A model generated the notes under the pieces. It saw only the letters and a list, made by a program, of their open reading frames with translations, was not told the DNA's origin and did no database searches. The position numbers and the translations under genes are program-made. A DNA stretch of 64,000 nt from Euphorbia lathyris (Eukaryota; Streptophyta; Magnoliopsida; Malpighiales; Euphorbiaceae): NCBI RefSeq assembly GCF_963576675.1, contig NC_088912.1, forward strand, positions 12,485,001-12,549,000, read 5' to 3'. Shown in pieces: positions 43,164 to 58,069 of the stretch (position 1 is its first letter; each line of letters starts with the position of its first letter).

Positions 43164-45193
43164 TAGGGTTAGTTAGATATTGTTTGTTCAGATACTTCCT
43201 TTTGGTTTGACAAATTAGACTGCGTTTTTTGTCTCAAAACCAGCCCATCAGTAGCAATATATTTAAATGTTACCAAAGAAACCTTTTGTTCTAAATAACT
43301 ACATCTAATTAGAAACCTTTTTAATTATAAATGTCAAATATTCATTTCTTATGGTCATCTTTGGTAGATCTTGTTTTTCTTGGTGAAAATTGAAGAGCTA
43401 GCCCACAAAATGTTTTGTAAAACTGAACAAGACCTTAGTTGTGAACCAATTTTCAAACTTTCAGTTTCTTTCTTATTCTCATTGTTTCAGTTTTTACAAT
43501 TTCCGATGTGGGATGTGAAGATAGTGTGCGCATGCTTTCGAGGGCAAAAAAGAAATTGTCGTTTAGTAAAAAAATCCATCCCACATCGCCTACTTTCAAA
43601 TGCAAGAATTTTTTTGTCCTTTATAAATATGCAAGTGAGGATGAATAAACAACAACATGAGTTGTATCGTGTGTTTTATTAAGCCATCATGAAGTATATT
43701 AAATCTACTATGGATTTGTTTCAAGTTTTGTTTTTATATTTTCAATTAACTTGTTTTAAACATATTGTAGAAAAATAAATGAGCACCTCGTGAGCTCGTG
43801 AATAATCAAGCTGCTAAACGAGCCGAGCTCCAATAACAAATTGAGATCGAACCAAGCTCGAAGCTCAGCTCGAGCTCGATAAGAAACTACCGAGCGGAGC
43901 TCGAGTAGGTCAAAGCTTGGCTCGGCTCGTTTACAGCCCTACTCCCAAAAGTCTTTCTCATTGACAAACCTCATTAGACTATTTGTAACGTGAAGCATCT
44001 ACATACAACCTCATATCTTCATTTCCTTAGGAGAATAAGGGCACAAAGGGATAAAAATAGAAGAAAGCTTTTCAAGTTGAAAATTTGGAAGCAAAAGGAA
44101 AACTGGACAGTTATGGTCTAATATTACCATGGACAGTTGAAAGTCTACTCATTTGGCAACAGATGAACCGAAGTTATCGGAAAAACAAAAGTCCATTTGC
44201 ACAACTAACATTCATTGCTACAGAACTTTCTATTCAGCTCACGAATGTTGGGATATGATCAAAATTCTCATTGATAAAGTAATGAAAATAATGAACAAAA
44301 GAAGGATATAACTTATTTTCAAAAGATTTATTAACATAGGTTCCTTTAATATTCAAAATCTATAGTTAGTCCTACTTTTATACCAAATAAAAGTGATTTT
44401 CAATAAGAAGGACAACTTAAGTAGCAAATATAGATAAACATAAACACATATATATCCTCTAATTCACAAATGTTCATCTATGAATTCACTTTTGTTTACT
44501 CGGAAACAATGGAGCTAACAAGAGTTGTCAAAATTCAGGAAAAATGGCTTTTTTAAAATTGGAACAGGTTTTTAAAATCATAGAAAATTCTCTCAGTTAA
44601 TGAAAGAAAAACAGGTAGGCAAATCAGAGAATGATACATAAGATGAGAGTAAAACCAAAAATTTCAGATAACCTTACAAGAAAAATGAACTCCTATATCC
44701 CTACTTTTAACTAAAGAGTTTCATGCTATAGTTGAAACTTTTTTATAATAGGTGATAATGAGTACCAATATATTTACTCATTGTATTGTAGTGACTCACT
44801 GCAAACCTAACATCTAGTTGATTAGTTGATTATTGACACCAGCCTGAACTCTGAGTTACTCATACTGACGTGTTAGCCATGATATCTTCATAATGTCTTT
44901 TAACCACTGAAATTATTGGAGTGATCTAATTGAAAACAAACTCAAAATTGAGTGATTTTATTGAGACAAATTTAAGTTTAGTGACCAATGTGCATGTAAC
45001 CCTATGTACTTGTCCAAAAAATTTAATGCCATGTACTTTTAAAATGTCATATTTGTCCTCATAAACTTGCTTAAAGTGACATGTTGACCCAACTTATCAA
45101 TGTCAGAAGTAAAATTGACCAAACTTGACAACGTTAGGGAAATTTTTAAAAGTAAGGAGCAAAGTTAACGATAAAATTACTCCTAATTATAAG

Positions 45194-46386
45194 CTTTTTT
45201 ATGCCTGGTTGCAGGGAAGCCCGACACACCGGGACTGGTGTCACTTTGTCTGGAAGCCATATATCCCGCCTTCTCGCTCTATGGCGTGCTGGAAGTCGAT
45301 TCTGGGCTATTTGGCAACTCATAACAAACTTCAGCAAAGAGGCTCTTGTATTGTCTCACGGTGCAGCCTTTGCAAGAGGGAAATGGAAACCGACACGCAT
45401 ATTCTTGTAACGTGTTATTTTTCTGTGCAGGTTTGGAGATCAATCGAGTCGCTGTTTGGCCGATCAATATACACTTCGGGTTCAGTTACTGACCTGATAC
45501 AAGAGAATCTTAAGCAGATATTCAGCACCCAAATTGGTGCGCTATGGAATTCAGCGATTGTTAATGGGATGTGGACCCTTTAGACTACTAGAAACAGGGC
45601 AATTTTTGAAGGAGAGGATCCCCAAATCTCGCTAACTCTTTGGAGGATCTGGCAAGCTGTTCATGAAACGGGCAGACTCGGTCATGGAGCAATGTGGAAA
45701 TCAACAACGGAGCAATATATTTTGACAGAGCTACAGCCTCCGCCGGCCTTCTGGATGAAGGTGAACACGGATGCCTCAGTTACTGGCTGCTCGGGTCCCG
45801 CCGTCTGCGGCGGCGTGTTCAGATCAGCAAACGGCATGTTCGCTGGGGCGTTCTCCTATTACCTAGCTTACACTTTTTCATATGCAGCAGAACTTTCAGC
45901 GGCCATATCGGCGGTCAATATGGCTCATGATAGAGGTTGGTTGCGTCTTTGGATCGAAAGCGACTCAATTTTTGTCGTTCATTCGATTCGGAATAGAGTT
46001 GGGCTAGTGCCCTAGTCTCTTAGGCAGGACTGGCTAACATGCCTAAAAAATCTTGAATCAATGACGGTTGTAGTCTCTCACATCTATAGAGAAGGTAATC
46101 AAGTAGCTGATCTCCCAGCAAACTATGGTAGAATGAACTCAAATTTAACTTGGTGGACGGAAATTCTCCCGTTCTGTATCTCAGCTTCCTTTGTTATTTA
46201 GGAGGTTGGCAGGTCTACAGATTTGCTTAGTTTTTCTTTCTGCTAGTGATGTATTTTGTAATTCTTTCATTTCTTCTTAACAAATTTGGTTCACGGATAG
46301 GGTGTTTTGAGTAGGGATGCCAACATAGTTGGGATGCCTATGATTCACACTCCCCGTTTGTCAGCCTTTCAAGCAAAAAAAAAAGT
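45194..46386 (+). mobile_element. 5'-truncated LINE, copy C
   Basis: This is the counterpart of 2796-3988 at offset 42398, with the same in-frame TAG, hairpin tail (46320-46332) and A tract. It shows no visible substitutions, in contrast with the LINE pieces further right in the duplication. Confidence 0.9.
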
Positions 46387-49300
46387 AAATGTAACATTAA
46401 TTATGTTTTATTTGTGTTATTTCTATGTTTTATCTAAGATATTTATTATAGATGTTTAATCAAACTTCAATGTAACTCATTCCTAGTTGAAAATGTATTT
46501 AGTGGTGCTGAAATTCAATAATTCTTTTTATCGCAAATTTAAAAAAAAATCCATATAATTACACTTTTTATTAATTACATGTCTGTATTTTTTTTAAACG
46601 GGAACTGAGGTTTTTTTTCGATTGTTGATGTTTTTCTACACTATAAAAATGACAATTAACGATATCAGAGTGAAAATTTCAATAAGGAGATAAAAATCAG
46701 TGGTACTAATTAGAGATGAAAATAGAATAATAATGACATTTTTTAGAGTTTAATTATAAAGTGTCCTACCTATCTTTATTTGGGATCAAATGTGAAGTTT
46801 AAACTCATAATATTATTTTAAAGATGCTAATCTTGTGATGAAGTAAAACCAAACTAATTACACCACAAACTAAAATTCACTTTTTACAAATGTTTGCCAC
46901 CCATATATCACATTCACTCATTTCATTAAACTTGATAATCAATTAATATTCACATAACCATGATGTGATACTCACAATTATTATATAAAAAAAAAGATCA
47001 TGTGATGTAACACACATGATAAACATTACTATCAATTGTAAGACCTATTTTAGCGCTTAACTGCTAGTTCCATTCCAACAAGGGATGCAAGCAAGGAATC
47101 CAATCCAGGAAAGTCAACAATCATCGATAGGGGTACCACCAAGCGGCTATCGTCCATTCCTGATAGCCTATGCCCGTTCCCTATTCCAAACAAGAATGAA
47201 TGGGAATTGATCTGACAACGGCTGGGCAAAATCCATCTCTCAATTTACCACCCGGCTAACAGAGGAAGCTAACTACGCGTAATGAAAGAGCCCTTCCTCA
47301 CTGACAATTTCCTGACTGGGTTCCAACCCACGTACATACACATGCCATAAAGGGGACACCGGCCGGCCCAGCCCTGCTGCTTGGTTGTATCGCCCCGTAC
47401 ACCTCTTTTAACTAACTAAAAGCTTGGGCTTCTTTTTAAAGTTCATCATTTTTTCTTCTCAATTTCATTGAGCGCCACATCATCAACACATGAAAGTCAT
47501 TTAATGGGAAATTCGATGAAATAATCCAATGTTGTATGTAGATTGTAAGGGTTTGACAGAAAATAGTCCTTAATTTTCCATATAGAGAAGTTCGGTTGAA
47601 ATTGCTCGATCTATACAATATTAAGTCTAATAATGGACGGTTTTAAAGGACATGTCTTAATTTGCTATTCACCAATAATGATAAAACTAAACTAATTAGT
47701 TATTTTCTATAGATATAAGAAATCTAACAAATTCCAAAATAATAACTTTCAACTTTAATAATTGTGATTTAATAATATTAATTTTAGCTCACTTTTCTTT
47801 AAAGAATTTCACCTATCTTAATCTTATTATATTTTTTGATTTAATAATATTAATTTTAGCTCACTTTTTCTTTAAATATTGGGTCAAATACATGAATATC
47901 ATAAATAAATGCAAAATTACAACTAAATCATATTATCAAACTTAATTCTTAATATGTCATTATTTTCTATATATTACAAATAAAGTATGATTTTACACTC
48001 TAATTTAAAAATTCTAGACCCAATTCATAAATGTTAAACCCTAGAAAATATATCCTAGACACCTAATTTAGAAATTATAATCTTTAAAATATATTAAAAA
48101 GAGGAAATTATATAGAAAAACAAGTTTGAATTTCATATTACACTTAACTAATTCATATATTTGTATCTTATCATTTCATGGTTTTTCTTTATAAATATAT
48201 AAAATCTCATATTTTTATTTTCAATTTTGTCAAATTCAGTTATTAATTTAAAAAAAAAACTAACTAAAGTCTGACAGTTTTTAAAATTCTGACATAATTG
48301 GTATTTCTTTTTGAAAATTAGAAACTTGTAAATATTTAATTAATTTATGATAATCATGTAACTAACCCTATTAAAAATGCTGATTTTACTAGTTTGACAT
48401 AATTCAAAATTATTTCTTGACATAGTCGTAAATAATTTTTCAAATCTGAATTTGTATGTAAATATCCCTTTATGTAAAGCCCAACATAATGTGGGGCTTT
48501 GGCTTTTGTGCGTTTTCTTTGTCAACTAATTCCATAAAACCCTAATTGCATCTCTTTAAATTCATACTCTCCAGCCATCATATTCACTGGCTTTGAAAAC
48601 CAGCCCCATAGAGCTTCTCATCTCATTGAAATTGTTTGCTGGAAGCGGACCAGGTCAGCATCTTCTTTTCATCTTTGTCTCTCATTCATAATTAGTTCTA
48701 TTTTTCAGACATTTCATGGACATAATACATAAATTTATTGTTCAAAAGATGATCGATTATAGATTCAAACAGATCTAATTTTGATTATGGTATTGTTCAG
48801 ACCTCAGTTCACCAAAAAGGCTACTAGGAATTAAGCTGGAAACATAGACAATTGCGAAATCTGAGTTAATATTAATTCCTATCTCAAGAGTTTTTGTATT
48901 TACCCATATTATTAGATTCTCAGATGTGTTTGTTTTTTTTATCAAAACCAATTGCGAAATCTGAACAGATCTAGTTTGGAATGTTTAATTACATATCTAG
49001 ACTATATTCTTATCAGGTCTTCATATATATGAATAAGATCTAGATTGCAACCTTTAATAAACTAAAAGAAATCCGAACTTGTTCAGTTGATGATGATCAT
49101 TCCAACATGATTTGGTGCATGAAAAATGACTAGGGAGAAATTTGAATAGACGTAGCCATCTCTCCAAACCCTAGATGTGCTAATTTTGATTCATGTGATG
49201 ATTTAACGAAAAAAAAGGTTAATTTTAATTTAATAATTCATATGATAATTTTAATTTAATAATTCATATGATAATTTTAATTTTCTACAGGAAAACCAAT

Positions 49301-50784
49301 GGTCAAGAAATTGGAAGAAAATCCATGTCTAGATAAGAATGGACATTCTAACAATGATTGCGGAAGGTCGCCGGCGAATTAACTCCCAAGTAAGTTGAGG
49401 TTTAGAATAACAAATCTCTTATTACGGTTAACCTACTAAATCTGCATTATTTAAAGTGAAAAATATGATGTTTTTGTATTGGTTCATGTTTTCAAGTTGC
49501 ATGATCAAATGTCATATTCAAATGGTGTTTGTTTTCAGAACAATTTACAATCTTAATAGAAAGAAATTCATTCTACTTATTAACATATGAGGTTTGTGTT
49601 CTTAAGTTGAATATCAAATTTGACAATGGCTAATGGCTTCTATACATCAATACTTGAAAAGAATGATTCAGTAATTTATGATGCAATTCTTAGGTATTTG
49701 ATATGTTACAGGCATATGTGTTCCATGATCTTCAGAATTTATGTGCATTATTATATGAAAAATAAGCAAAAATAGAAGCATGGTCAGGCAAAAATAGAAT
49801 TCATGGACTGTTGGCCAAAAATAGAATGCATGGACATTAGTATACAAACAACAAATGGGTGGCACTAAATTTATATTTGCCTTGTACACCACAAGCAATA
49901 GAGGATCTCTACAATCATAATAAGTTTTAAAGATTGGTATAACATGTGACAACATTAATATTCATCTTTACATAAACCACAAATGTTGACTAAATTATAA
50001 AGAGAAAATAGAGGAGGGGAAAAATAATAAAAGTAGACTAGGCAATAAATTTAACAAATAATAATGAATATCATTGAGCAAGTAAATGCAATTAGAATAT
50101 GTTCAAACTTAACGGGGGTAATTGCTTAATTCCATTCCTTTGCTTACATAACTTTCAAATGGAATTCAATCACTGATCCTTTTTTTTTCTACCAATTTAA
50201 GGTAACTCTAGTTAGGAGGGAGAATTCAATCACTGATTTTCCATCCAAATGGATCGTACTTCCAAAATTTCAAAAGACATGGCTTCCCTAATGTTCACTT
50301 TCTTTCTTCTTGTGCTAGTCTGGTAGTTTCACATTAGTTTTCTACTAATACATAGATTACTGTTATTTAAAATTTCATGTTTATGTTATATTATTTATAC
50401 CTGCATGAATGCAGGTTCATCTTTTTAATATATCTACAACTGTTTTAATTCATTAATCTTAGGTTTATGTGATAAATTGATATTAGGATTTATTTATCAC
50501 ATGTGTTTTTTGTAGCTTGCATATAGTAGTTTTGTTGTTAATCATGTTGCTATAAATGAGTTTTGAAGCTTACTGATACTGAAATTTCTCTATTCTAGTA
50601 TCACTCTAATGTTTTTGCTTATTAAAAGTAAAATTTTGGTCAATTGTATGGTTTCCTGCTAATATGACATTAATTTGGTTGTTTAAAGCTGGATAAATTA
50701 TAAAATTGATCTTTGTAGTTATTGATGAGCCTAAAGCTAATTTACAATTCATTGACTCTAATGTTTATTTTGCTTCTTCGGCAG

Positions 50785-50961
50785 ATTTTATTATGTGCAT
50801 GGGGGATGACAGATTTGACCAAGATATCTTTGAGAGCATAGAAAAAACATGTAGATGATATAGCTGATGTACTAGTATTGCTTCAAAGTCTGGCAACTCC
50901 TCCACGTTCCAAATCGAGAAGCGACACAGAAAAGCAAGTCTCTTTCGACAATGACCTTTAG
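50785..50961 (+). pseudogene. Trehalose-phosphate synthase fragment, copy C
   Basis: This is the same 177-bp exon as 8388-8564, with the same acceptor, the same internal deletion and the same terminal codons. The deletion therefore predates the duplication. The segment downstream keeps about 129 bp that copy A has lost. Confidence 0.82.
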
Positions 50962-51476
50962 AAAAGCATAAATTGTTTGCCTTTTCATTGCATAAACACA
51001 GGGTAAAGAAAGTATGCAGTGTAGAAGAAGGACGATGTTTTATCATCTGTTGATATAGCTGGAAGCTTAGGCAGTAGTAATGCATTTCAATTATGATTAG
51101 AGATTCAATTTGAGTTGAGATATGGTAAGAGAAGTCGATAGGGTAGGATGGTATTCGTGGTAGATTGTTATGTTTTTAGTGTATAGTGAAGAAGGATGAG
51201 GAGTGGTGTAAGTAAGTTTTGTGGAAAGTATGTGCTTGTGCTGTTCGGAAAATATAGATGTTTATCTACATAAGTAGTAGTAGCCAATAATAGTTAGGAG
51301 AGAATTTCTTTTGTTTACATGAAAAATGGCGGTTGCTTCTAAATTAAAAAGCATTCTTACTGGTCAGTTTCTCAGAATTTGTGCTTTGCTTCAAGTTAAA
51401 TAAGCATCCATAAGTACACCCGTCAAAAGACTATGTTCTACCACCTAATGGCACAAGACTTTAAAGACAAACAATT

Positions 51477-52135
51477 GACTATTCCAATAACAACCCATGT
51501 AAATTGTAATCCAAGACTTTCAACTCTGCTCCAAGACCTTTCCTTTTAATGTCATACCAAACAATATGATCTCTATTAAGATGACTCTTATCTCCTCTTT
51601 TTGAATATCTCAAAAGTTTCACATTTTCAAACCAATTACTAGACAAACTCGGATTTGTAATAGAGTATAACTTTGTCCAAGTATACTTATCAACTTCATC
51701 CTTCTTCATATAAAATTCTGCGTCAAACTGTCATTCTCTGACGAAATAGTTAATGCAAAGATAGCCTTCTAAAAAATGCAATTTCATTGAAACTTCATCC
51801 ATTGAGTTGATTAAGTAAACAGGTTGAAGCACTATGCAGAATGTCTCTTTGCTCGTAATAAAAGCCACAATCTCTAGTTTCCATCCATTTTGGTTTAATG
51901 TGCATTACCAGTGCACACTACCATGTGTAAAGTGACTACTTCTGGGAACAAAACCATGTACATCTATGTTGTAATCGAGGTAAGGGAAATCCTGAGAAGC
52001 CCTTCTCCAATTATTTGATTTCAATCCATAAATCCAAACTTGAAATTCTAATTTAGGTTCAAGTTTTGGCTGAATTTATAGGATATGAAAAGCCTTGGAT
52101 TCACCAATAAAGTCGTCATAGCCCAAAACCCAACC
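51477..52135 (-). pseudogene. F-box-associated-domain pseudogene, copy C
   Basis: This is the counterpart of 8950-9608 with several substitutions. One codon in the opening block still reads as the family's GYDD here, while copy A reads GYND. Copy C is therefore nearer the ancestral state at that site. The open stretch at 51479-51709 is retained. Confidence 0.75.
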
Positions 52136-52606
52136 ATTTATTCTCTTTAATTCAACATCAAGGAATGAAGTCTATAATATCATAAATTAATAAGGGCAAC
52201 TTTAATGTTTAAATTCTGGGATATAGTATAAGAATACTTCTAACTTTGACATTCAAAAGTATTTTTACCCTTAATGGTTAAAATGATACAATTTTACCCT
52301 AATAAGAATATCACAGTACATTCATCACCAGCAACAAGTTATTAGTGAAAGCAATTTCAATTGCAAACACATGTTATTAGTGAAAGCAACAAGTTGACAA
52401 AAATAAAGCTTGAAGCTAAATAAATAATTATAAATTTACTCACAAATAGTGAGCAAATAAGAAATACCCTTTCAAGAGCTAGGTTCGTACTTTCCCTTTT
52501 TGAAATACATTTACGGTGTTTTCTACTCATGCCATGTATATTTCTTTTCAAATTGAATTTTCTGAAAAGTTTAAAATATTTTATTTTATTTATTGAGCCC
52601 TTCATC

Positions 52607-52962
52607 TTGACCGTGGCCGCGCAAAGATCTTCGTACTTTTGGGCCTCCTCCTCGGTTAGGAGATGAAAAGGAGCCCGGTATTGGCGGGTGAGTGGTGGAG
52701 TTCCCTCCCGTTCGGGTGATGGTGGTTGTTCATTTTGGTTATGGGCGGAACGGGAGGAACGGACCCGAGTGGACCGTGGGGGACGCATGTTGGCGGTTTG
52801 TAGTGGGTGATTGAGAAGGAGTAGAAGAGGAGTTGGGGAAGTAGGAGTAAGTTGTGGGGGAGAGAAAGAGGAAGAAGGGGGAGTATTTATAGGAGAGGGA
52901 TGGGAATCCAAGTAAAACTCGGATTCCCAGGGGGTACGCGAGGCGTGAAGGGGCCACGCCAC
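52607..52962 (-). pseudogene. Athila env-region ORF fragment, copy C
   Basis: This is the counterpart of 10070-10425. It has a short in-frame insertion relative to copy A in the arginine/serine-rich stretch and one change in the LTEEE block (V to A). Confidence 0.6.
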
Positions 52963-53929
52963 GTGTATCCCACCTCCTGACCATTATTATTCGCAAAAGG
53001 GGTAAGGTCCGCGGGGCGTGAAAGGGCGCATGCCTCGCGTATTACACCTCCTGCCCCTTTTTGATGGTAAAGAGGGGGAGGACGCGGGGCGTACATGGGG
53101 GTATGCCCCGCGTAAAAGGCAGAAGTTGAAGAATTTTTTCGGTTTTAGTAGTTTTATGATTTTTAATTTGGTGGTTTATGGTTTATTAATGAGTATTTAA
53201 TGATTTTTATGATTTTTAAGTTTATTTAGGAAGGTGGTTTAGATAGAATTAATGTGGAGGGAATGTGAAAGGATTTGAATTTGAAAGGAGGGGATGTGAT
53301 TGGAGAGAAGAAGAGGTGGAGTGTGGAAGTGGGAAAGATATATGGGGAAGTGGGAAGAGTAATTGAAGAGTGGAGAAGAAAAAGTTGCCATGGGGAGTTG
53401 TGATTCACAACTCCCCGAGGATACGCGAGGGGTGCCCTAGGGCACGTCCCACGTGTCCTCCCACGTGGCATTTATTAAAAAGGGGGGTTAATTGCCACAA
53501 GTGACGCGAGGCGCGGTAGGAGGGGCGCCCCGCGTAACGTGTCTTTTATTGAGAGAGATGAGTCAGAAACGCAAATGCGCGGGGCGTACTGGGTTGTACG
53601 TCCCGCGTGTTTAAGAATTTTTTGGATTATCAATGGGATTTGTTTTTCTTTCAATTTATGAAAACTGACAAAAATAAAAATAAAAATAAAAATAAAAAAA
53701 TAAAAATAAAAATGAAATGAAAATAAAAGCAAAAACAAAAATAAAAATAAAAGTGAAAATAAAAATTTAAAATTTTAAAAAATAACAATGACTCAAAGGG
53801 GAAAACTAAGACGACATAAAAGGGTAAATAAATAAAACAAGTCTATGATACATATACATAAGGAGTTCGAGAAATTCAAACCAATGCTACGTTTAGAGTC
53901 GAAGTAGCTCGACTTTCTCGTGCGGCGGC

Positions 53930-55373
53930 TCAATGTAAGTTGTCCGTGTTGGAACTTGACGGGTCCGAACTTCCACTATTCAGGAGCGTTATCGCCTGCC
54001 CGGATTCCCGATTTTTGCCCCGTAGATTTTGTTCGGTGTTTGCCGAGAGGGTTCCTAGCGGCCTTTCTTGTTGCTGACGATTCAGATGGGCTACTTGGCG
54101 GCTAAGGTCCCTGCAAAACACCTCACTATCGGAAAGACGGGTTAATATATCCTTCAACAAAGACGTGACCGATTGGCCATGTACATTGTCAAGAGGTGGA
54201 GCGTTCCGATTACCGGGCATGGTTTGTGATTGCCCTAGCCCGTTTTCCCGATATTCTTACTCAAAGCCGGATGGGGGCCTCAACACATTATTATTATTAC
54301 CATATGACAAGTTTGGGTGTTGGTACCGACGCCGCCAACCGCTGTTATTATTATTGTGGTGGTGATAGGAGTTCGGATTAGGATTATACCTTGGATTGCC
54401 TCCTACATAACTTACACTCTCGATGTCGCCGGCGAAAGGGCTATCGGCTTGGCAATTGAGTCCGTCGTGGTCTCCACCACAGTGATTGCACATCAGGACC
54501 TGTGCACTTTTGTTGAGGCTCAATTGGGCTATTAACGCGTCAAGTTTCTTATTCATCTCCGCTATGGAACTTTTCGGAGCCTCTTTCTCCACAGCGAACA
54601 TTTGATGTCGCGACGGTCTACACGCTTTTTCTCGCGAGCTCGTGAATGAGCTCGTAGGCCTCACTTGCTGACTTCCGAAATAGATCCCCACCTGCAGCAG
54701 AATCAACAGTCCTTACCAAGTCGTGCTTTGGAATGTCATGGTGGGGGCAGTTCCGGAGCAACTTGCGGAACCTAGCCCAAGCTGCATGAAGGGCCTCGCA
54801 TTCTAGTTGCCTAAAAGACGTGATATCAGTCCGTAACTTGACCGTTTTGGACGGTGGGAAATAGTAGGACAGGAACTCCTTCTCGAGCTCCTTCCATGAC
54901 GTGATGGATCCCGCCTCCAACGAGTGTAGCCACTCCAATGCCTGTCTTGTTAAAGAAAAAGGAAACAACTTTAGTCTCACAGCCTCAACGGGAACACCAT
55001 TTTGCCGAGAGGTGTCGACACACATAAGGAATTTATCGAGATGTTCGTTGGGGTTCTCATGGAGTTCCCCGCCGAATTGGCCGCATTGTTGTATCAGCTG
55101 GATCATGTCGGTCTTTATCTCGTACGTGTTGGTCGGTATCATGGGGGCAACAATTCCGTTACGGCTTTGGGGATGATGCGGAGCAAGGATCTCCATCATC
55201 GAACGTGTGTCGTTTCCCCCGTAGATGTTGTTCACATGCGGCCTTTGGTTTCCTTCGGGCTAGTTGACCTCAGCGTTGGGGTTTGCCATTTTTGCTCTCC
55301 GAATCCTACAAAGAGTACGTTCAATTTCGAGATCAATAGGAACGAGAGGACAACTTTGATATCGGGTGTGCAT
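53930..55373 (-). pseudogene. Athila gag, frameshifted (copy C)
   Basis: This is the counterpart of 11399-12901. An extra TAG lies early in the frame: the codon read as CAG in copy A's VNQPEGN is TAG here, near 55262. About 36 bp corresponding to copy A 12208-12243 are missing, as are about 25 bp between the two gag halves. The capsid-like domain and the CCHC knuckle are still readable. It is more decayed than copy A. Confidence 0.86.
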
Positions 55374-55506
55374 AAAAAGAATGAAATAAAATACAATATC
55401 AACAAGAAAGAATGATGTTAGTAAAAGTATATATAAACAGTTTATACAAAAAGAATGCTTAAACTAACAATAAATCGCTTTTGTCTAATATTGCAAGATA
55501 TTATAA

Positions 55507-55525
55507 ATCCCCGGCAACGGCGCCA
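55507..55525 (-). promoter_or_regulatory. Primer binding site, copy C
   Basis: This is identical to 13035-13053: TGGCGCCGTTGCCGGGGAT on the minus strand, six bases from the LTR end. Confidence 0.93.
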
Positions 55526-55531
55526 AAAACT

Positions 55532-57345
55532 TGATGTGAGTTTCGTTTAGTGGTGTAAATATGAAATGTATATCATGATAAGTGTGTTACGACTATGGAT
55601 GTGATCTTTCTAAATGCTCTATCTTTACTCGACGTCACTACTTAGGGGCAAGTGTACCCCGTCGTATCAAGTAATAATCCGGTTAAGACCGGGTATCGAA
55701 TCCACGGGATTTATAACTGCAAGTATTAAACTACTCGGTTTTATACATTATTTAAGCGGTGAATACTTTGAGGTTGATATGGGTACCAACTACAAACTAC
55801 TCCTAACTACGGGTGAGGCGAATTTATATAACAAAACTCTATGAAGTGATGCGGATGCGATAAGATATAAATATGACAAATAACGACTTCTAAGTTTATA
55901 CGATGGATGGTTTGTTCGTGCAATGACGACTACGTGTAGTGTGACCGACCCGTGAAGTATTTAGACTACGTGGTTCCTAGTCAAGGTGTGTCTAATGCTC
56001 GGGATCAGAAATTAGGGCCCGTAAGTTCCGTGGCTTGTCAATTCCTGTGGTTTCCGGTTTGTCACTTCCGGTAAGGCAACACCTATATGAATCCATAAAG
56101 ATAGCCCGAATGGCGTCGGAAATCGCGTTCTCCTACACAATAATCAATTATGTATATCAAAACAAGTAACAAACATCAACACATATATAGAAAAGAAGAT
56201 TATGAATCATAAATTATAAATATGGAGAATGTAAATATGAATTACAACCAAGCCTAGTACATAAGATGAGTGCAAGCTAATTAGCAAGTGTAAAGGAAAG
56301 AATCCATCCTCGGAACTAGCTAACCGGACTCAAAGCCGTCTCTTAGGACTTGGATGGTGGAGCTTTCGAGCTTGGTGCACGGAGATGGAGCGGAACTTTG
56401 ATGGAATTCCAGAATCAACGAACAAGCTCTCAAGGTGGAAGAGTTTGGCTATATAAAGCCTAAAACAAAATCTAAAACTACAAGAATCTAATCTCAAGAG
56501 TTTCTTTTCAATGCAAAAAAGAGTATCTCAAATGAGTGCTAGTCACTCCTATTTATACACATCAAGCTAGGGTGGGTTTGTAATTTCACAAAGTACAAGC
56601 ATGGAGCAACATTATTTTGTGCAGAAATCCCATAATACGCCTCGCGTAGGGTGTGGAACGCCCCGCGTGTTTGCCCATTCTGTCAGGAATCTCCTGCATG
56701 TGGACCAATTCCAAATCTTGTTGTCTCAAACACGCCCTGCGTAGACTGAGATGCGCCTCGCATGTTTGAGTTTCTGAGTTTTTATTGCTTGAATTGGGTC
56801 TTTTACGCCGTGCATAGCTGAAGCACGCCCCGCGTAAATGTGTCTCTGAGCTTTTTGCATTGAAGAACTTCCTTACACGCCACGCGTGTAAGGTGGTACG
56901 TCCCGCGTATGGATAGTTGACTCAGGGAGACCGTGCATTCTGACTTTCAGGATTGGGTTAATCATTTCTAACATATGTTCCATGCCCCGCGTATGGTGGT
57001 ACACGCCTCGCGTATTGATGACTAGATCCCACGTGGTGCCTGCGGATAAGTTAATTATTTCTGATCCAATGTTTCACGCCTCGCGTGAGGAGTGATATGC
57101 CTCGCGTGTATGGGTGGATTTTCACTTCTTGCTCGTACCTGAAATACAATTCTCGGGAGCCGAGTTAGCTTGATATTTTATTTACTAATATTAATAAAAA
57201 ATATGGAAAATTAACCAAAAGTATGGAATTTATTTTTATTTCGTTATTTTATTAAAACAGTCTATTTTTGTAATTAAACTTATTTATTTCTTCTAAAATT
57301 GAACCGTAAATCACGCTGAAAGATAGGGGTAAAATACCCCTATCA
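55532..57345 (-). repeat. Athila LTR (1814 bp), copy C
   Basis: This has the same limits as 13060-14862. It contains a 10-11 bp addition near 55684 and scattered substitutions. Some doublet members are closer to consensus than in copy A, for example ACGCCCCGCGT at the place where copy A has ACGCTCCGCGT. Confidence 0.88.
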
Positions 57346-57718
57346 GTACTCTTCACAACCCAAAGATGAGGGCATCCCTTCCCTAAGTCCGAGCCCGGAA
57401 CCAAGAGCTGAGAACAACGACAGTCAGGCCACACAACTAAGCACGCGAGGCGTGCTCACCAAGGCGTGAGGCGTAGAGGACTCCTTTACCGAACAATTGT
57501 CCAGTACCCAAGTCACGCGGGGCATATCTCCTAGTACGCGGGGCGTAAGAACAGAGTCCGGAGTGAAGAGTGCCCGGGAGATCGAGCACGCGGAGCGCAA
57601 CAGCGGGGACGCCACGCGTAAAGCCCACCAAGGAAAATCATCACGACCAGAAGTTACAATATGCGGAGCGTGACTCTAGGAACGCTGCGCGTACAATCCC
57701 TTCTTGTTTATGTTAACC
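57346..57718. repeat. GC-motif region outside the LTR, copy C
   Basis: This is the counterpart of 14863-15235. All four doublets are conserved with the same 21-bp internal spacing. Some members are closer to consensus than in copy A (for example GCGTGAGGCGT where copy A has GCGTGAGGCTT). Confidence 0.7.
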
Positions 57719-58069
57719 CTCAAGTTTTTGTTTAATAACAATTCGTTTTATTTATGAGTACGTGTAAGCAACGATCTTTACAATTATATCATTTGTTTTA
57801 TTTTTGTTTTAACTGTGCCATTATAATCCCAGCCCATGTAGATTCTTGTGTTGTGCAAATGACTGATTTGATAGAGTATTTTTGTGCAAATTATCAACAC
57901 CAATGAACCAAGCGCAGACAGTTGAAACACATTTTATTCATTTCCAATCTCAACTTAACCAGCATGAAATGCCTTCTATATACTTCATAAAGTTGTTGTT
58001 CCCCAAAATCCAGTAGAGACGATGCAAGAGTATGAATCAAAGGGTGCCCTTTGATAAACTTCTAACTCA

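Larger units (their letters stand above)
52597..57345 (-). mobile_element. Pol-less Athila-type element, copy C
   Basis: This is the counterpart of 10060-14862, with the same missing pol. It differs by scattered substitutions plus indels. Two gag deletions of about 36 and 25 bp, near 54711 and 54618, break the reading frame. There is also an insertion of about 12 bp near 52752 and one of about 10 bp in the LTR near 55684. Confidence 0.85.

Noticed and set aside
50765..51085. Minus-strand 106-codon frame in copy C
   Set aside because: It overlaps the trehalose-phosphate synthase exon in antisense. Copy A has lost part of it by a 129-bp deletion, and there is no similarity to a known family.
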